This document shows, piece after piece, positions 1 through 14,200 of a stretch of 64,000 nucleotides of DNA. Position 1 is the first letter of the stretch; each line of letters opens with the position of its first letter. A program made the translations under genes and the position numbers. The notes below the pieces were generated by a model. It did not search any database. It was not told the origin of the DNA and was given only the letters and a program-made list of their open reading frames with translations. Location of the stretch: the NCBI GenBank assembly GCA_914767715.1, contig OU612068.1:26970001-27034000 (forward strand), written 5' to 3'. This DNA is from Membranipora membranacea (Eukaryota > Bryozoa > Gymnolaemata > Cheilostomatida > Membraniporidae).

Positions 1-547
1 GCTAGAAGTAGACCTAAGGCTATGTTCTATGTCGCGACAGAGATTGTCTTCTCTTTTCCCCCATCCTGAGCGCTTTTAAGGGCTGGCTGTGAACGGACCA
101 TGACCTGTGATAGTATTTACAAGATATGACAGAAGTGGCCTTCTGAGTTGTAATTGTGCACTGTTATTAATGAAAGTGTTGTAGCTGGTGGTGTAACCTT
201 TTGAAAATATTTATGTGGATTGAAATATTTTCAAATGGGCATAAAACTAGTTTATCACAAGAAAATGTGTAGCAACCCATTTATCTTTCCTCAGTTGTTA
301 TTAGCGATATTAATCATTGAAATGACCCATTCACCTTTTCATAGAGAGTTTGCTCCATCTCAGAGTTATTTTCTCCTGTGACGTATAGATGCCGCTACTA
401 TTTTGGGTTTATTTGGTTGCTGTACCAATTAAATTCAGAATGTAATGTTTCCCTATTTCAGGTTCTGCACAGTTTTTTTAACCAGACTATAATGGCTGAA
501 ATTACTCTGTATTTTTTATTAAACCTGCTTGCTATGAACTATTTCAG
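1..547. other. Upstream flank or intron of PARP14-like gene 1
   Basis: I see no convincing coding exon, RNA gene or repeat here. The first exon I recognise (from 548) starts in phase 1, so at least one earlier exon must exist, probably before base 1. A short open frame at 378-596 runs into that exon out of phase with the protein-like frame and is not considered real. Confidence 0.5.
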
Positions 548-3500
548 GGAGTACCATTGGAATCAGCCAACAGTCAGGCGGAAAATCTCGTCTTAGCAAG
601 ACACAGCTCAAAGCATATCTCGGACCTAATAGCGAGAAGAAATCTGAATATAAGATTGTGACATACTCTGACCACTACGCAGTTGTAGAGCTAGAAACAT
701 GCTCAGGTCAGGTGTCCACTAAAAATATTGATGCTCGATGATAAATTTTAAGTTTCCTATAGCTGCTATATGATAAGAACAGTTGTCCAATCACAATACA
801 AATAGACGACCTGCTTATGAACCTAGCATGTTATATTGTAGCGGAAGACATAGCCTTCTGTGTTGAGTTTCCTAATTTTTCGTTGAGGTAATAGTATTCA
901 TGCTTAGGAGTAATTGCTATGGTTATAAACAGAGCAAATGGAAGGTGTCTAGTTGAAGCTCATTAGACATGCAAATGTAAATTACATTCTATTATATTGC
1001 ATATTCACTCTTAACTCTGCATTTAGTCGCCAGTCTGTTGGTGTCAATAAAGAATCATGAGCTGAAAAATGGACAGCATGTGAAAATATCCTTTCCTCGC
1101 AATAATGAAAACTCAGACTCAGACTCGGAGGCTAGCGAAGGGGATGAAAGTGTGCCTGAGTCACCACCAGGTGAGGCTCTTTATAAATCACAAATAATGT
1201 CAGTTCAAATGCTCAGAAGATCACTTTGCTATATTAAAATGACAATAGTGAGGACCCTGTCAATGGAAATTGTAATAGTAACGGCTTAGAATATTAATTG
1301 TCTTTCAAACTTCTCGGTTCTTCGGTACATCAATGACTAAAATACACTGTTGTATATGTTACAACCTTTGTATGTGTTACAACTGTTGTATGTGTAGTCT
1401 TCACCGTACTTATTTTGTAATCCATTCATAGACATTGAGTGGTAAGACTAAAGGCTACGCATGACAAAAATTATTACACTTTTATAGTCACCCGTAAAAA
1501 AACTCATTCTGCTGGACCATCAAAGGGAAAAATGAGAAAGTACTCAGAGCATGATGATAAGCTAGCAAGTCGGGACACCGTTGACAGCGACCTATCAGTA
1601 GATGACAGTAGCCCGTCTAAGGAAGAGTCAAGCAATGTTACATTGGTTATACACAACCTGGATGATGTTGATGAAGAAATGCTGAAGAACTGGATGAAAA
1701 CTGTCACAGGGTTCTGGCCTCTCAGTATTCACATGTCCGAGAATGAAGATAAAGCGATTGTGAAAGTTGTCGCCGACGGAGAAAGTTTTAGTGAGTTTCA
1801 TCCTATCTAGATTGAATTGCAGTCCCACTCTAATCAATTACCAACACAAAAACACAGTTTCTGCTATTGTTTGCTAACTTTAATATTAGGGAAGCTTTAA
1901 ATCCCAAAAAGAAAATTTGCTTGCAAGATTAAAAGTTAGGTAAACCATTGAACATGTGCCATGAGACAAGATTTTCTCAATGAAATTTTCAATGCCACAT
2001 GTCAATGAGGTAAAAATGAAATCCATTATTACAAGAAACTGAGAATATTTCTTAAATTTTCCTCCTGACTGACTTTCTATTATTTTTCACCTTTCGTCTT
2101 TCTGTGCAGTTTGTTATTGCTGATTTAATCTCTATAATAATATATTGATAATGACTTGACACCCAGTGTATAATATTATTGCCCTAAATTTTTGACAGGA
2201 GTCCTTTTATATTGTCGAACATTGATTGTTATTCCCAATCTGTGTATCCTCAGATGTGAAAGACATTAAGAGAAGGGCAGTTCTGAAAGAACACCGCTTA
2301 CACGGAGAAACTCTAAAGATTGAGACTGCGCAGCCCTCAACTTCCTTACTAGTAATGGTGTCTTCTAAATGTGAAAACAATCCAATACATCAAGAAATGC
2401 TGGAGGGATATTTTGGTAACCCAAAGCTCACCGGTGTCAGTGCTTCAGGGAGCTTGACTGTGGAGGCATATCATAACAAACAGGATATGTTCATTGTGGC
2501 ATTCACCTCAGACGCAGGTTAGAGATTGTTATTCACAATAAATTTAAGGTAAAAAGGTAGTGAATCTCAACAAAAATGGCAAGCTCCCACAGCCCCCACA
2601 ACTGTGTCTGTGAATAAAAAGCGCCTCATCAGAAACAAAAGTCTGGCGCTAGGAATAACGCTGGGTCATTTTCAAAACACAAGAATTTCCCTGTGAACCC
2701 ACAGTCAACCTGGAAATTCTGAATAGACTTTATTGACTGACATTGCTGTTTGAAAGTCTACTACTTTTCATGTACCCTTATCTCAATCTGGAGCAAAGTT
2801 TAATAGCTCTGTTTTCTCCAAATGGTTTGTCCAAATTAAACACTGTCAGAGATGGGCAGGAGTGCCAGTATCATTTTAATGGTTATTAAATTTGTCCAAA
2901 CAAGCTGTTCAATCTTAATCTTTCTGTTCCAGTGATCTGATAAAATTTGATCTGTATTTTAGATGTAGAAGCTGTACTCAAAAAGGTATCTCATAATTAT
3001 GCCAACTACGAGTTTGATGTCGCTGAATATTGCAGGGAAGTTGGACCATGCAAACCAAATGGACTTGTACAATACCCTTCCAAGACAGTCAGTAAGTTTA
3101 TAGAAAAATCTGAGACTAAATCTTCCTCTCATAACTGTATTTTCTTTTGGAACCATGATTCTAAAGTCTCAAACAAATTCATTTTCCTTTTTTATGATAT
3201 CTGTGTGGGCTTCGGGCTGGGTAAACAAAAGTTATATTTTTTATTTCAAATTCGAACAATTACCAATTAATTCAGAGATGTGTTGCTTTGTGTCTGAAAG
3301 TGGATGATTGCCTACAAAATAACATGTCCTGCATTACTTTCAGATACCTGTGAAATGGACATTAAGACTTCCTTATCTGTGACCAATGTACCAACCAAGG
3401 ATGTTAGTACACTAAAGCTGAAAATGGCCGACAAGAAACGGGTCCACGGTGATGAGATTGCTAACTACACTCACAAACCATGTCGAGGCTCAGGAGGGAT

Positions 3501-5235
3501 CTCAAAAGTAACCATTGTCTACAAGGAAGAGAAAGGTGAGGCTAAGGCTAATTCTTCTGTTACTAGTCTAAATATCTGAAAATCTAGGAAAGATTTGTAG
3601 CTTTACAGGGTGTTCCTGGCTGGTATTGGGAATCTGGAAGAATTTTTTTACGCAAAATCTTAAAAAAATCCTGCTATTTATCTACCATAGCAATATACGG
3701 TACTAAATTCTAAAATCTAAATTTTTGTATCAAAGTCTGATTTGTCAAGGTGGCTGGAGGCTGCAAAAATCAACCTTTTAATCCTTCCCTCTTCCCAAAT
3801 GGAACTCGAATCCAAATCTCCTGTACCACCAAGCGCCAGCCAAAAGATAGCAGTTGCACTAAGCCAATGTATGTCTTATCATTCTAAAGGTAGATCATCC
3901 CCCCCCCCATATTAAAGCCAATAATACAAGTTAAATCGAAACCAGCTGATTTCATCACTTGCTTTTCATAGCTATAGAAATCATAGGTTACATGATTTGA
4001 CAGCTTTCTCACAACAGGTTAGCACTAATTTGTTCACTGTTGACAATGAAAATAAGAGTTGAATCCGTAGCACAACCATTAGACAATTGTCTTGACATGC
4101 CTTGACATTTGATCCAACCTAATTTTCTTATTTAGTGGCAGAGAGAGTGTATAAGATGCATCGAAAGCGTCCAATTGTGATAAACCAGACAGAACTCGAC
4201 ATCGAGTTGGTGTCCCCTACTCTCTTAGATTGTCATGATAATCAATCTGTGAGAGTATCAGAGATAACTCCTGACCTTGACCCAGAGAAGCTCAGGTTCT
4301 ATCTATCTGCTGTTGCTTGTCAATCTGTATTAGATCTGCAGTTTGATGAAACCCGAACCAAAGCTGTAGCTCAGTTCAAAGATATTATAGGTTTGTCTCT
4401 ATAAATGTTTTCTTGATGATGGATTTAATTTGCTTCTCATATTGCTTTGATAAACTTGGTTAATAGTAGCCTATGGATTATGAATTTGTGAATCTAACAT
4501 AGCATGATGGAGGCATTTTTAGAAAAAGTCTCATGCAGTTTTCCCCTTGATGCAGGAATATAGCCTTGTCATATGGCCACTTGTTTCTGTATTCCTTAGT
4601 GGCCACGTGACAAGTTTAAGGAATATATACATTAAATAAAGGGTGATAGGGACGGGAAAAATCCATCATAAAACGGGACTTGCACCTCAGGATACTGCGG
4701 TACTTATTGACTTGCCTGCGGTGCAATTGCATTTCATACAACTTGTATCTTTCTATCACTGTTGTTGAGAATGTGTACATAGGGTGTCAAAATTTGTGGC
4801 AAAGGTAGAATCTAATGCGCTGTTAATGATTCTTTAGAAGGTGATAAACCAAGGACGGTTACAGCTCATAAGGCTCTTTATTTAACAAAAAATAATATAA
4901 AATTATATCTAAATCAGATAGTTGAGTTGAGGTCGGGTCAACTATAGATTGTCAATGCATGAGATGTATTTACCTATAACCATGTACCATTTTAGATTTT
5001 GGGGTTTTGCTCTCTCTCCACTACACTCACAGTCTCGAAGACTGCCCAGAAATCAAAATCCATCAAGAAAACAAGCCAGGATTTGTGTTAGCAGAGGGGG
5101 ATTTTGATCAAGATGACATTGAACTACAGCTTGAAAATCTACTGAAAGAAATGGTTCAAGATACTGATTTGACAGTGTCAGCTGAGAAAGTAGATGAGAC
5201 CACCAACAGATGGAAAATTGATGTTGGTTACAAAG
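548..5235 (+). CDS. Gene 1 N-terminal RRM-like repeat exons (8 exons)
   Basis: Eight mostly phase-1 exons encode tandem RRM-like units, as in the N-terminus of PARP10/PARP14 proteins. Typical pieces are a 'VLKEHRLHGETLKIE' strand pair at about 2281-2330, a 'VTLVIHNLDDVDEE' strand-loop at about 1636-1680, and 'HELKNGQHVKISF' at about 1057-1095. An acidic serine-rich linker (SDSDSEASEGDE) lies at about 1110-1150. These units probably bind nucleic acid or proteins. The RRM call is from pattern only, since RRM repeats in this family are very divergent. Confidence 0.75.
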
Positions 5236-8200
5236 GTTAGTTCCAATTAACTGTTTTTGCATCTTGATGGCTTCTGCCAATACAGAATGCAAGAAATGAA
5301 ATATCGTATACGATCCGCATTTTAAAATCTTAAAGACTCTGCAAGGACCACAGCAATATATAGTCTGGCAGCTAGTTCCGCAGTAGTTACGCAATATATT
5401 TACACTGTGAACATTCAGGGCACTTCTAGGTAAAAATTATGTATATAATAGAAGTTGTCCTCCCTTCTCATCTATGTGCTATGAGGTATCCATGGGGCCT
5501 AGTGCTGTACCAGCCCAATATACTATCACTTCTATCTACTTGATAGAACTGTTTTAATTAATAAATGAAGTTATCTACTATTGTTAAAAGTCTCCTGACA
5601 ATTGAACTATATTTATTTTGAATTTATGTGGAAAAGAATGGTAATTAAAAGTCTTTTGAAGTGGTATTTGGTTGGTACAGCACTAGGCCCCATGAATACC
5701 TCATAGCTTATAGATGAGAACGGGGAACAATTTATAACACTATACATAATTTTTACCCAATAGTGCTCTGAATTTTCTTAATGTGGAAATATTGCATCCC
5801 ACGCTTCACCCCAAGCAGGGTTCACCATACAGGACAAATCATTAACACCATGTCATGTGATAGAGTATTTTACATATCTGTACTAATTTTCATTGAATTT
5901 GAACAATTATGGGCCCCTTTGTAGCTTCTCAAATACTCCAGACAGCATTGAAGCAAACTCAAAAACATGCCTCAGTTGATGAAGGCTAATGATGACACCA
6001 GGGTTGCCAACATTTAGAAGTTAAAAAGTCTGAGTTTTGCGACACTGTGCCGCGGAGCAACGCCTCGAGGGTTTTTGAGCCTGCAGCTAGACATGTTAAA
6101 GACTCTAGCGCACGACGTGGGGGTGATGATTTGTCCTAAATAGTGAACCCTGCTCGGGGAGCTAAAGCGGAGTTGAAAAAAATCAAGCTTGTAAATTTTA
6201 TGGCGGCATCTTTTTAATAAGCCTTTTTGCTAAGCCTATTCCATGATGTTGAAAAATGTATGGTCTGTAGTGTACCATGCTGTTTGTCGGAGGACTTGAA
6301 AAATGTGGTGTCAACAGGATATTTAACTGTTATAAAACTGTTCAATTATTACCTGTTCTAGCTCTCTGTGAGGTTAAAGTTGGGGACTTGCAGCAGAGGC
6401 TAGAGGGATGTACCAAGATTGCAGTGTTCTCTGAGCACCTTGGTCTAAATGTGACAACCGGAGAGTACAGGAAGATCAGACAACTATCAGAAATTGTGGC
6501 AGATCCGAGAAAGCTATCATATCTGAAGAACAAGAAAATGTCTGCAAACAAAAATCTGATACAATATCTGCAAGGCTTTGGGTTCACAATGACAGCCGAG
6601 GGATCCATAACCACAACGCCTAAGACTCATAGACAATCTAACAGGTATTTGCTAACTGCCAGTCATTGTTCCATGTTTCTATGTGAATTGTTAGGTTACC
6701 CTGACGCTATTTTCAGGGCATTTCGAGCCATGGAAATGACTCCCAGGTCGCACTGAGTCCCAAAGATAAGTGCACTAAGCTGCTCACGTTAGGTTTAGCT
6801 GACGTGGCTGAACGGTTAGCCTCTTTAATTATAGTGTGGTAGGCCCGAGTTTAAATTCTGGTGCCGGCAGATTCTTTTTTCTCAGCTCTATCCATGGAAA
6901 TGGATGCATATTTTGAGTTTGAGCCAAGAGGTGACAACTCAACTCAATCTAGGCTGACCTCAAAATCCACATGGAAAGATGGTTATTCGCAAACAGCGAC
7001 CATATTTTCAAAAATATAATCCCGGTTAGCACAAATTTTAGAATAAGTCTATCAAACACACAGATTTAATGCAGAAGCGAATTAACTTATCGAACAATTT
7101 TGGTAGAGCTACGACCAGGGGAGTTTTGTAACAAAAAGATGATAGAAAATTGAAAAGACATCTGCAGTGCACTTCCCTGAAAATTATTGCAAAAAATTCA
7201 ACCTATAAATTAAAAAAAAAGTATTCAAAAATATGGTGCATTATATTTTTTGGATTTTTATTGATTTTGTGAATTCACTCAAAACCTTTCAATCACTGTG
7301 AATCACAATCGCAGCACAGTATTTGATTATTCTTTTTACAGAATTTGACACAATGATCTTGTAATTTATAGGGATGGTGTTGCTAAATGGAGCGCCGTGA
7401 ACGAGTGCATAGACAACTTTGTTGCTACACATTGCCGCGAATTTGAGACCGAAACTCTAACTGAGCAAGTATACAGTCATTTGCGAGATAAGTTGATAGG
7501 ACTTATTAGGGGTCTCGAAGTTGTGAGTAATGTTGATGCTGACTGCGAAAGCAATCAGCATGGGCTCAACAAAATATTCGTTCTTGGAGATAAATCAGTT
7601 GTTGAAAATCTCAAACCAAAGATTTTGCAGCAGATCAAAGAAAAGGAAAAGGAAATCCAAGATGAACACAATACCAAGTCACGTACAATCCCTAATGTCA
7701 CAGAGTACCAAATCAGCTACCTTGAGAGGATAGATTTCTTCGATGCGATGAAATCTAAATACAAACTTCTGTCCTTCGCGCCTGTCAAAGCAAAGCAACT
7801 GGTGGAAATAACAGGTCTTCCATCCGCTATTGAGGAGGTTCAGAAAAAGATGCTCGAGATATTACCCGCAGTTACCCAATCCCGGTGTTCTGACACAAAG
7901 AAACCGCTCTTTCTTAAAGTGTTTAGCACATCTCTCGCTCAAGAGTCGCTAAAAAAAGAACTCCTGACTCGAAACATAGTTGCGGTTTGGTTCGTAGAAG
8001 GGAAAACAATCTCCATGTTTTCGGAAAACAAAGGAAAGGCAAAACTCGCGTTAGACTGTGTTAATGATTTGGTCTGGGAAGCTCAGTACCCTTCCGGTAG
8101 ACCATTTGATGGTTTGGAACGAGAGCTGTTGATGACTCAGGCGTGGCGTGACAAAAAGTCTGAGTTAGAGCGTATTGGGGATCCTCTTCAGATAGTGCAG

Positions 8201-11200
8201 TTAGGTGACAAACCTGCCCTTAGCATGGTTGGCCTCAAGTACCAGAAAGGCCAGATATTAGAGGAAGTTCCATCTTTTTTTGAGCAAAATATCCGGCGTA
8301 CGGACAAATTTGTTGGTCAAGGAAAAAAAGTATCCTTCTTGGATAAATTCTACCCATCCCAAATAAAAGAGCTGGCTCAAAAGTTTGCTGTGGAGATAAA
8401 ACATGGGGAAGGTGCTGAAGAATTGAGTGTTGACGGCACACGCAATGACATTGCAAACTGTATGAGGGAACTCAGTAAGCTTCATGACAGTGTAAATAAA
8501 GACATATATGAAGTTGACAGTCCTGCAATGGTGCAACACATCATGGAAGACAAAGAGTTACTCACAAATGTCGGTCTAAGAAGCAACTGTTTAGTAGCAA
8601 TCCACCAGGATGATGCCAAGCTTGCACCTTCTTCAAACAAGACGAGCACAGGCAGTCATGAATCTGACGCAAACTACTATAGCACCGAGCTTCCATTCGG
8701 CGTAACATGCGTTGTGATGAAGGGAGACATCACTAAACAAACATGCGGTGCCATCGTTAATCCTGCAAATGAGAATCTCCAACATGTCGGTGGTCTTGCC
8801 CAGGCAATTGTGCGTGCAGGTGGGTCTAGATTAAAAATAATTTTACAGTGCTACTGGAGTTGTTCTGTTTCCTCAAATGAGATAGTTATACCGACCATAC
8901 TATTTGCTATTTGCTCCCTAATTCTATAGTTTGAGATTTTTCAAAGGTGGAGATGCTATACAGCAGATATGTCAAGATTACATACGAAGGAACTCATCAC
9001 TTATGGTCAGTGAGGTATATACGTCTCATCCTGGACGTCTGCCTTGCAAAAAGATCATTCATGCAGTTGGGCCTCGTTGGGAGGATGGCCACTCCGACGA
9101 GGAGTGGTATCTGCGTACCTGTATAGAGAACTGCTTTGAGGAGCTGGCATCACTCAAACTTGACAGCATTGCTATACCACCTATCAGCACTGGGATTTTT
9201 GGCTTTCCAATCCCAAGGGCTGTGAAGGTTATTGTGGAAACCATCTTCGATCTATCCAAAGTGGGAAAGCTACCATCCAAGATAGTTCTCATTGACAACA
9301 AAGATGACAGCTTGTCGTTATTCAAGGATGAAATCAGTGCTAGAGTGGCTAAACCTATGACAGACGAGAGCCTTGCAGGCCAGAACGGTAAAATCTAGAT
9401 TTATTTCTATTGAAATATCTCCAAGTGAATTACAGTTTTTTAGTACTTACTATCTCAAAGAATCCCAGATGATGTATGGGGTATTGATAAACACCCCTTG
9501 TGAGTGACACCTAAAAAAGCAGTTTTTTTTGTGAATAGCGTAACAGAATAGAAAGCATTGATAATTATACTTTCGTAAAATAAGTCAGCCATTCCCATGT
9601 TCCCATGTTTATTTCCAATATGAGGTATTGCCTCATTATTCTATTTGACCTATTATCACTATATGTTTACTTTTCTCGACAGCCTAACAATGTTGTCAAG
9701 CACTCTCCACCGCAGAAAAAAGGAACAAATCATCTTACCCCTAATTATCAGGGAGTCAGATATCACTATTCGACAAAGAGCAGGAAAGTTAATCATATTT
9801 TTTTCATTGTTACAGATCCTCTACCTACCAAGACTCGGAATTTTACGATCAGTGGCCAGGTGATAACTGTTCATGGCAAGTTGAAAATAGAAATTATTGC
9901 AGGAGATATCACCTCACAAAAGGTATCATTATGAGCAGGTTATGTAATGTTATGTAATCCGATGTTAGTTATATCTGTCATTTTTCTCACTGATTAATTG
10001 TTCCGTCCTGTCAGGCGCAGAGCTATGGGTAAATACTAGCTAGGGACAAACTAGTCAGTTACAAATTTGGGAAAGAAAGGCAAAACGAGCCTATATATTA
10101 CCTCTGTGCTTGACACAGCTCTTGCATTTGACAGGAAGAGGAGTAAGAGCTTGTCACAAATGTTTTCGCATACATTTCTCAGTGATCGGCAAAAAATTTA
10201 CAATTTCGTTCACACCTTGTGACTGCCTAATGCAAAACATACACTCAATAACATCTTGATTAGGTGTAGATGGAAGTAGGCATTCATGTTCCTTCAAACT
10301 CATTTAGTCAGTTAACTCGGCCAAGTGGGTTTAAAGCCCATCAAGTGTCAGCGCTCTGGATCGACCTGTATTGCTCAGTGCACAATCGCAAGTGTCGATC
10401 ATCAGTACCCATGCAACTCATAGTGTAATGTCGGTGTGAGTTCTGATGGCCAAATAGAACTCAAAAAATTTGATCTACTTTTTTCCAACATATTTACCTT
10501 GAGCCTATTTTTCACAGGAAGAGGCACTGGTTAATTCTGTTGGTACAGACATGAACCTAGCTAATGGAGCAGTTGCACCAGTCATAGCCAAAATTGCCGG
10601 ACCTGACTTGCAAAAGGAATGCACTAGCATCGCTCCTATTCAACCTGGCGAAGTGAAAGTCACAGATGGATACAAAATGTGCAAGAGAATCCTACACTGC
10701 TGCTTACCCGAATATAAGGGGCCTCAGAATACAGTGGTAATTATACACTGACATAAAACATCATATTGTATTGAACTCGATGGCTGTAGATTAGAATGTT
10801 TCCAGTAACATCATTGTTATTAGTAAGGGTGTGATGTCAGGGACTGAGTATACCTTTGGCAATAGAAATTCCATTGTTCACTAACTGCTTACACGCTGTG
10901 GTCCTTCATTGTAGATACTGAAAAACATAGTTGACAACTGCCTTGTGAAAGCCACGCTTGAGGAGCTTTCAACAATAGCGTTTCCTGCCCTTGGCACCGG
11001 GAACCTGAATTATCCCGAGAAGGACGTGGCTAGATGTATGATAGAAGCAGTGATTGAGCACACTGAGAAGAATCCTACTGGTAGTCTACAAGAAGTGAAA
11101 ATAGTCATCTTCCATAAAGATGACAAAACGAAAAAGGTAACACTTTTGATTTTAGTAGAATCTGATTTGATTGTTCATCGAAACAGGCCGAGTTGAGTTG

Positions 11201-14200
11201 ATGATTAACTCCATGGAAACACTCATAGCATCGTGCTCACTGTGAAAGCTGAGCTCGCACTTATGAAATTGCAAACTGATAAATTTTCAGCGATCAGCCT
11301 GGATGGTTGTGCGGTATGATCCAAGGAGATTCAACCATGAGATCCTAGTACAAGTTTGACTGGTAGCTGGTTTTTAAGTTTTCATCTCGATCCCTGACCT
11401 TGATTTTAGATGCAAATATCTAAGACAAACCGAGAGGTAACAATTCAGATTGATCTAAATCTAGATCACACATAAAATGCCCAAGGAAATGAAGTGAAGG
11501 TTATATTTCCTTCAATGTTTTGTTTTTCTTGCCATTGCTGTTTTTGGGCGTAAGCTAGGATGAATGGCCCACAGAGGTGGCCCCTTACAATTTCATTTGA
11601 CGGTGTTCAATTTATTTTTTAAGAGGTGGAGCGCTGTCACGACCTAGGTAATTTTGTGGAACTGTGTTGCAGCGGAGGCCATTTGTGTTTCAAATGAGAA
11701 AATATATAAAGATAGCTAACACATGTTGTTTAGTGAACTCTCTTCTCTGATTATAGGGTTTTGACGCTGTTCTTGCTCACATGCTCAATCCCAATCCAAC
11801 CCCAAAAGCCAAAGTCAACACAAGAAAAAAACTCAACTTAACCTCACGAGCAACAAAAGGTAATGAAAGTGCCATTTTATAATGATCAAAACCTGGATGA
11901 TATATATGGCTCTTAAAGCTTACCTTACCATTTGTCTTGAATTGTCCAAAAGGTAAGCAGGATGGGATTTCTCTAACGAATGAGACATTTTTAACTAGTG
12001 CCTCAGTTCAACTCTGAGTTATCTAGTTGAGACAGAATGACATGATGGATTTGCAAAGCATTAATAACAGGACCAAATTTTACCAGAACAGACAGGTTTT
12101 ATGACTGGATTTTGCTATAAATGCGGCGTCTGAGGGTTGAAAAAAAACCCCATGCAAAAGTGGCAGTGGGTTTCGTGTTACTTCTCACAACAGTCAAGTT
12201 TTTTAACAAAGCTTTATAGATTGCTCTGCTTGGCCAAGGTAGAGATTGGAAACATTTAGACTAATTTTTCTAATCTTTTTTAGGTTTCAAGTAAATAAAG
12301 GTCTTTAAATAGTTGTAGGCCTGTTGGTACATCCCAAAAGATTTTCCCACAAGTTTTTGGCTCCTTGCATGTATGAAATGTCCAATTTATCATATTTTTT
12401 TAACAACCGTAGATATCGAACCTTCAGATAAGATAGACATATTCATTCATGGTGTGACCCTCACAAGAAGTGCCCATATGAAATTTCAAATAAATTAAAT
12501 CAATTGAAAGCCAATTGAAATGAGTGTTTTCAAAAATCTGATTACATATCAACATACATTTTGATATGGTGCATCAGTTTCAAAATTTTTGTAGGTGACG
12601 AGAGTTTAACGAGAAAGTCAACTGCCAATGTTGCCGGACATGTCATGGTCAAGGATACAGTTTTGCGAGTCGTGAAAGGAAGCTTGGCTGAACACGATGA
12701 TTCTGAAGTCATTGTCAATAGTACAGATCAAAAGCTGAATATGGGAGGTAAGTAACCGAACTAACATTGGACTGCTTAATTTCTCAATTATGTACCCTCA
12801 ATATGGGTGGAGTGGGTGATTGAGGGGTGGGGTAAAGTGGATGGAAACTCTCCTAGTTGATGACTAGAACCCATAGCAATATTAACACATCAATTGCGAA
12901 ACCTTCCATCCAATGAAGTTCAGAAATATGGCTGTCCTATGCTTAGGTAAGTTTCACCAGCATGAAGTTTCACGGTAACCAATCTAGGATCGGATGGTTT
13001 TTGATATCAGCTATTGGTGTTGTAAATATCTGATTCATATTTTCTTATCTTTCGCAGTGGGAACGAGCTAGCTCCCATCATTAGTTTTTCCCAGTGAAAT
13101 GTTACGATTGCAATTTAACATGCAAACAATCCTTATTTGATGCAAACAAGCTCTCTTTACTCTCCGTACTTGACTTAGTTTTTGCCGACCAGATTCACAG
13201 GGACATCAACTACTTAATTACTATACTCCAAACCACAGTGTAACTATCACTCGAGTGTACCTTCTGAATATCTTTCCCCTGTCATGACTTGATGCACAAT
13301 ATTCCCAATATGTTTTAACAAATTAAAATTCGTATTTTAAAAGTCTTACAAATTATTCATTAAAGGAACGAAATTAAAATTACAAATTAAAATTACAAAA
13401 TCTTCTTAAAAAATTACTCAATATCGAGAAACATAATCACATAACTCTACACCCTTGCAATGTACCTGCATTTGTATTCAGGGCAGGTTGCAAAAGCCCT
13501 ACTGGAAAAAGGTGGACCAACAGTGAGAGAGGAAGTCCTAAAACAATCTCGAAGTAAGTAACTAGGAGAACCAAGTGCTCGATTCAATATGTCAGCAGAA
13601 AACTTGCTGCTATATATTTATTGTTTTATTGCATCAAAATACTTTACCTGGTCCTCTGATGAAACAAATATTAATTAGCCACTATGTGTTGGCTACTTCG
13701 GTCAAAATGTCCGATTTTGCTCAGATTGAAGTAACCAATATTACTCCATATAATATGCCTGAGTGATAATTTTGTGCCCTAAATGTACATTCTTGACATA
13801 ATTTAAAATTGTAATTTTTGGTGCGAGCGTAGACCGAATAATCTTTTGATCATAATCTTTTGATCATATCATCCTTTACACATTGGAACAAAATGTAGTG
13901 ACTTTGCTGCAATATTTCTATTGGTCGTACCCTTAATAATTCTTTGACATGATTTGTAGCCCCATCTAAACAAGGCATTTGGGTAACTGCTGCTGGAAAC
14001 CTGAATGCCAAGCATATCATTCATCTGGACTCTAAATCACTGAGTAGCTCCGTCCCGAAATGGACAAAGGCTATTGCCGGATGCCTGGCTGAGTGCGACA
14101 GAAGGAAGGCTTCCTCTATTGCATTCCCAGCTTTGGGAACAGGTGATTGAATCTACAACTTTACTGGGTCTTAGTTTTTATTTCTCAGAATGATCATCTG

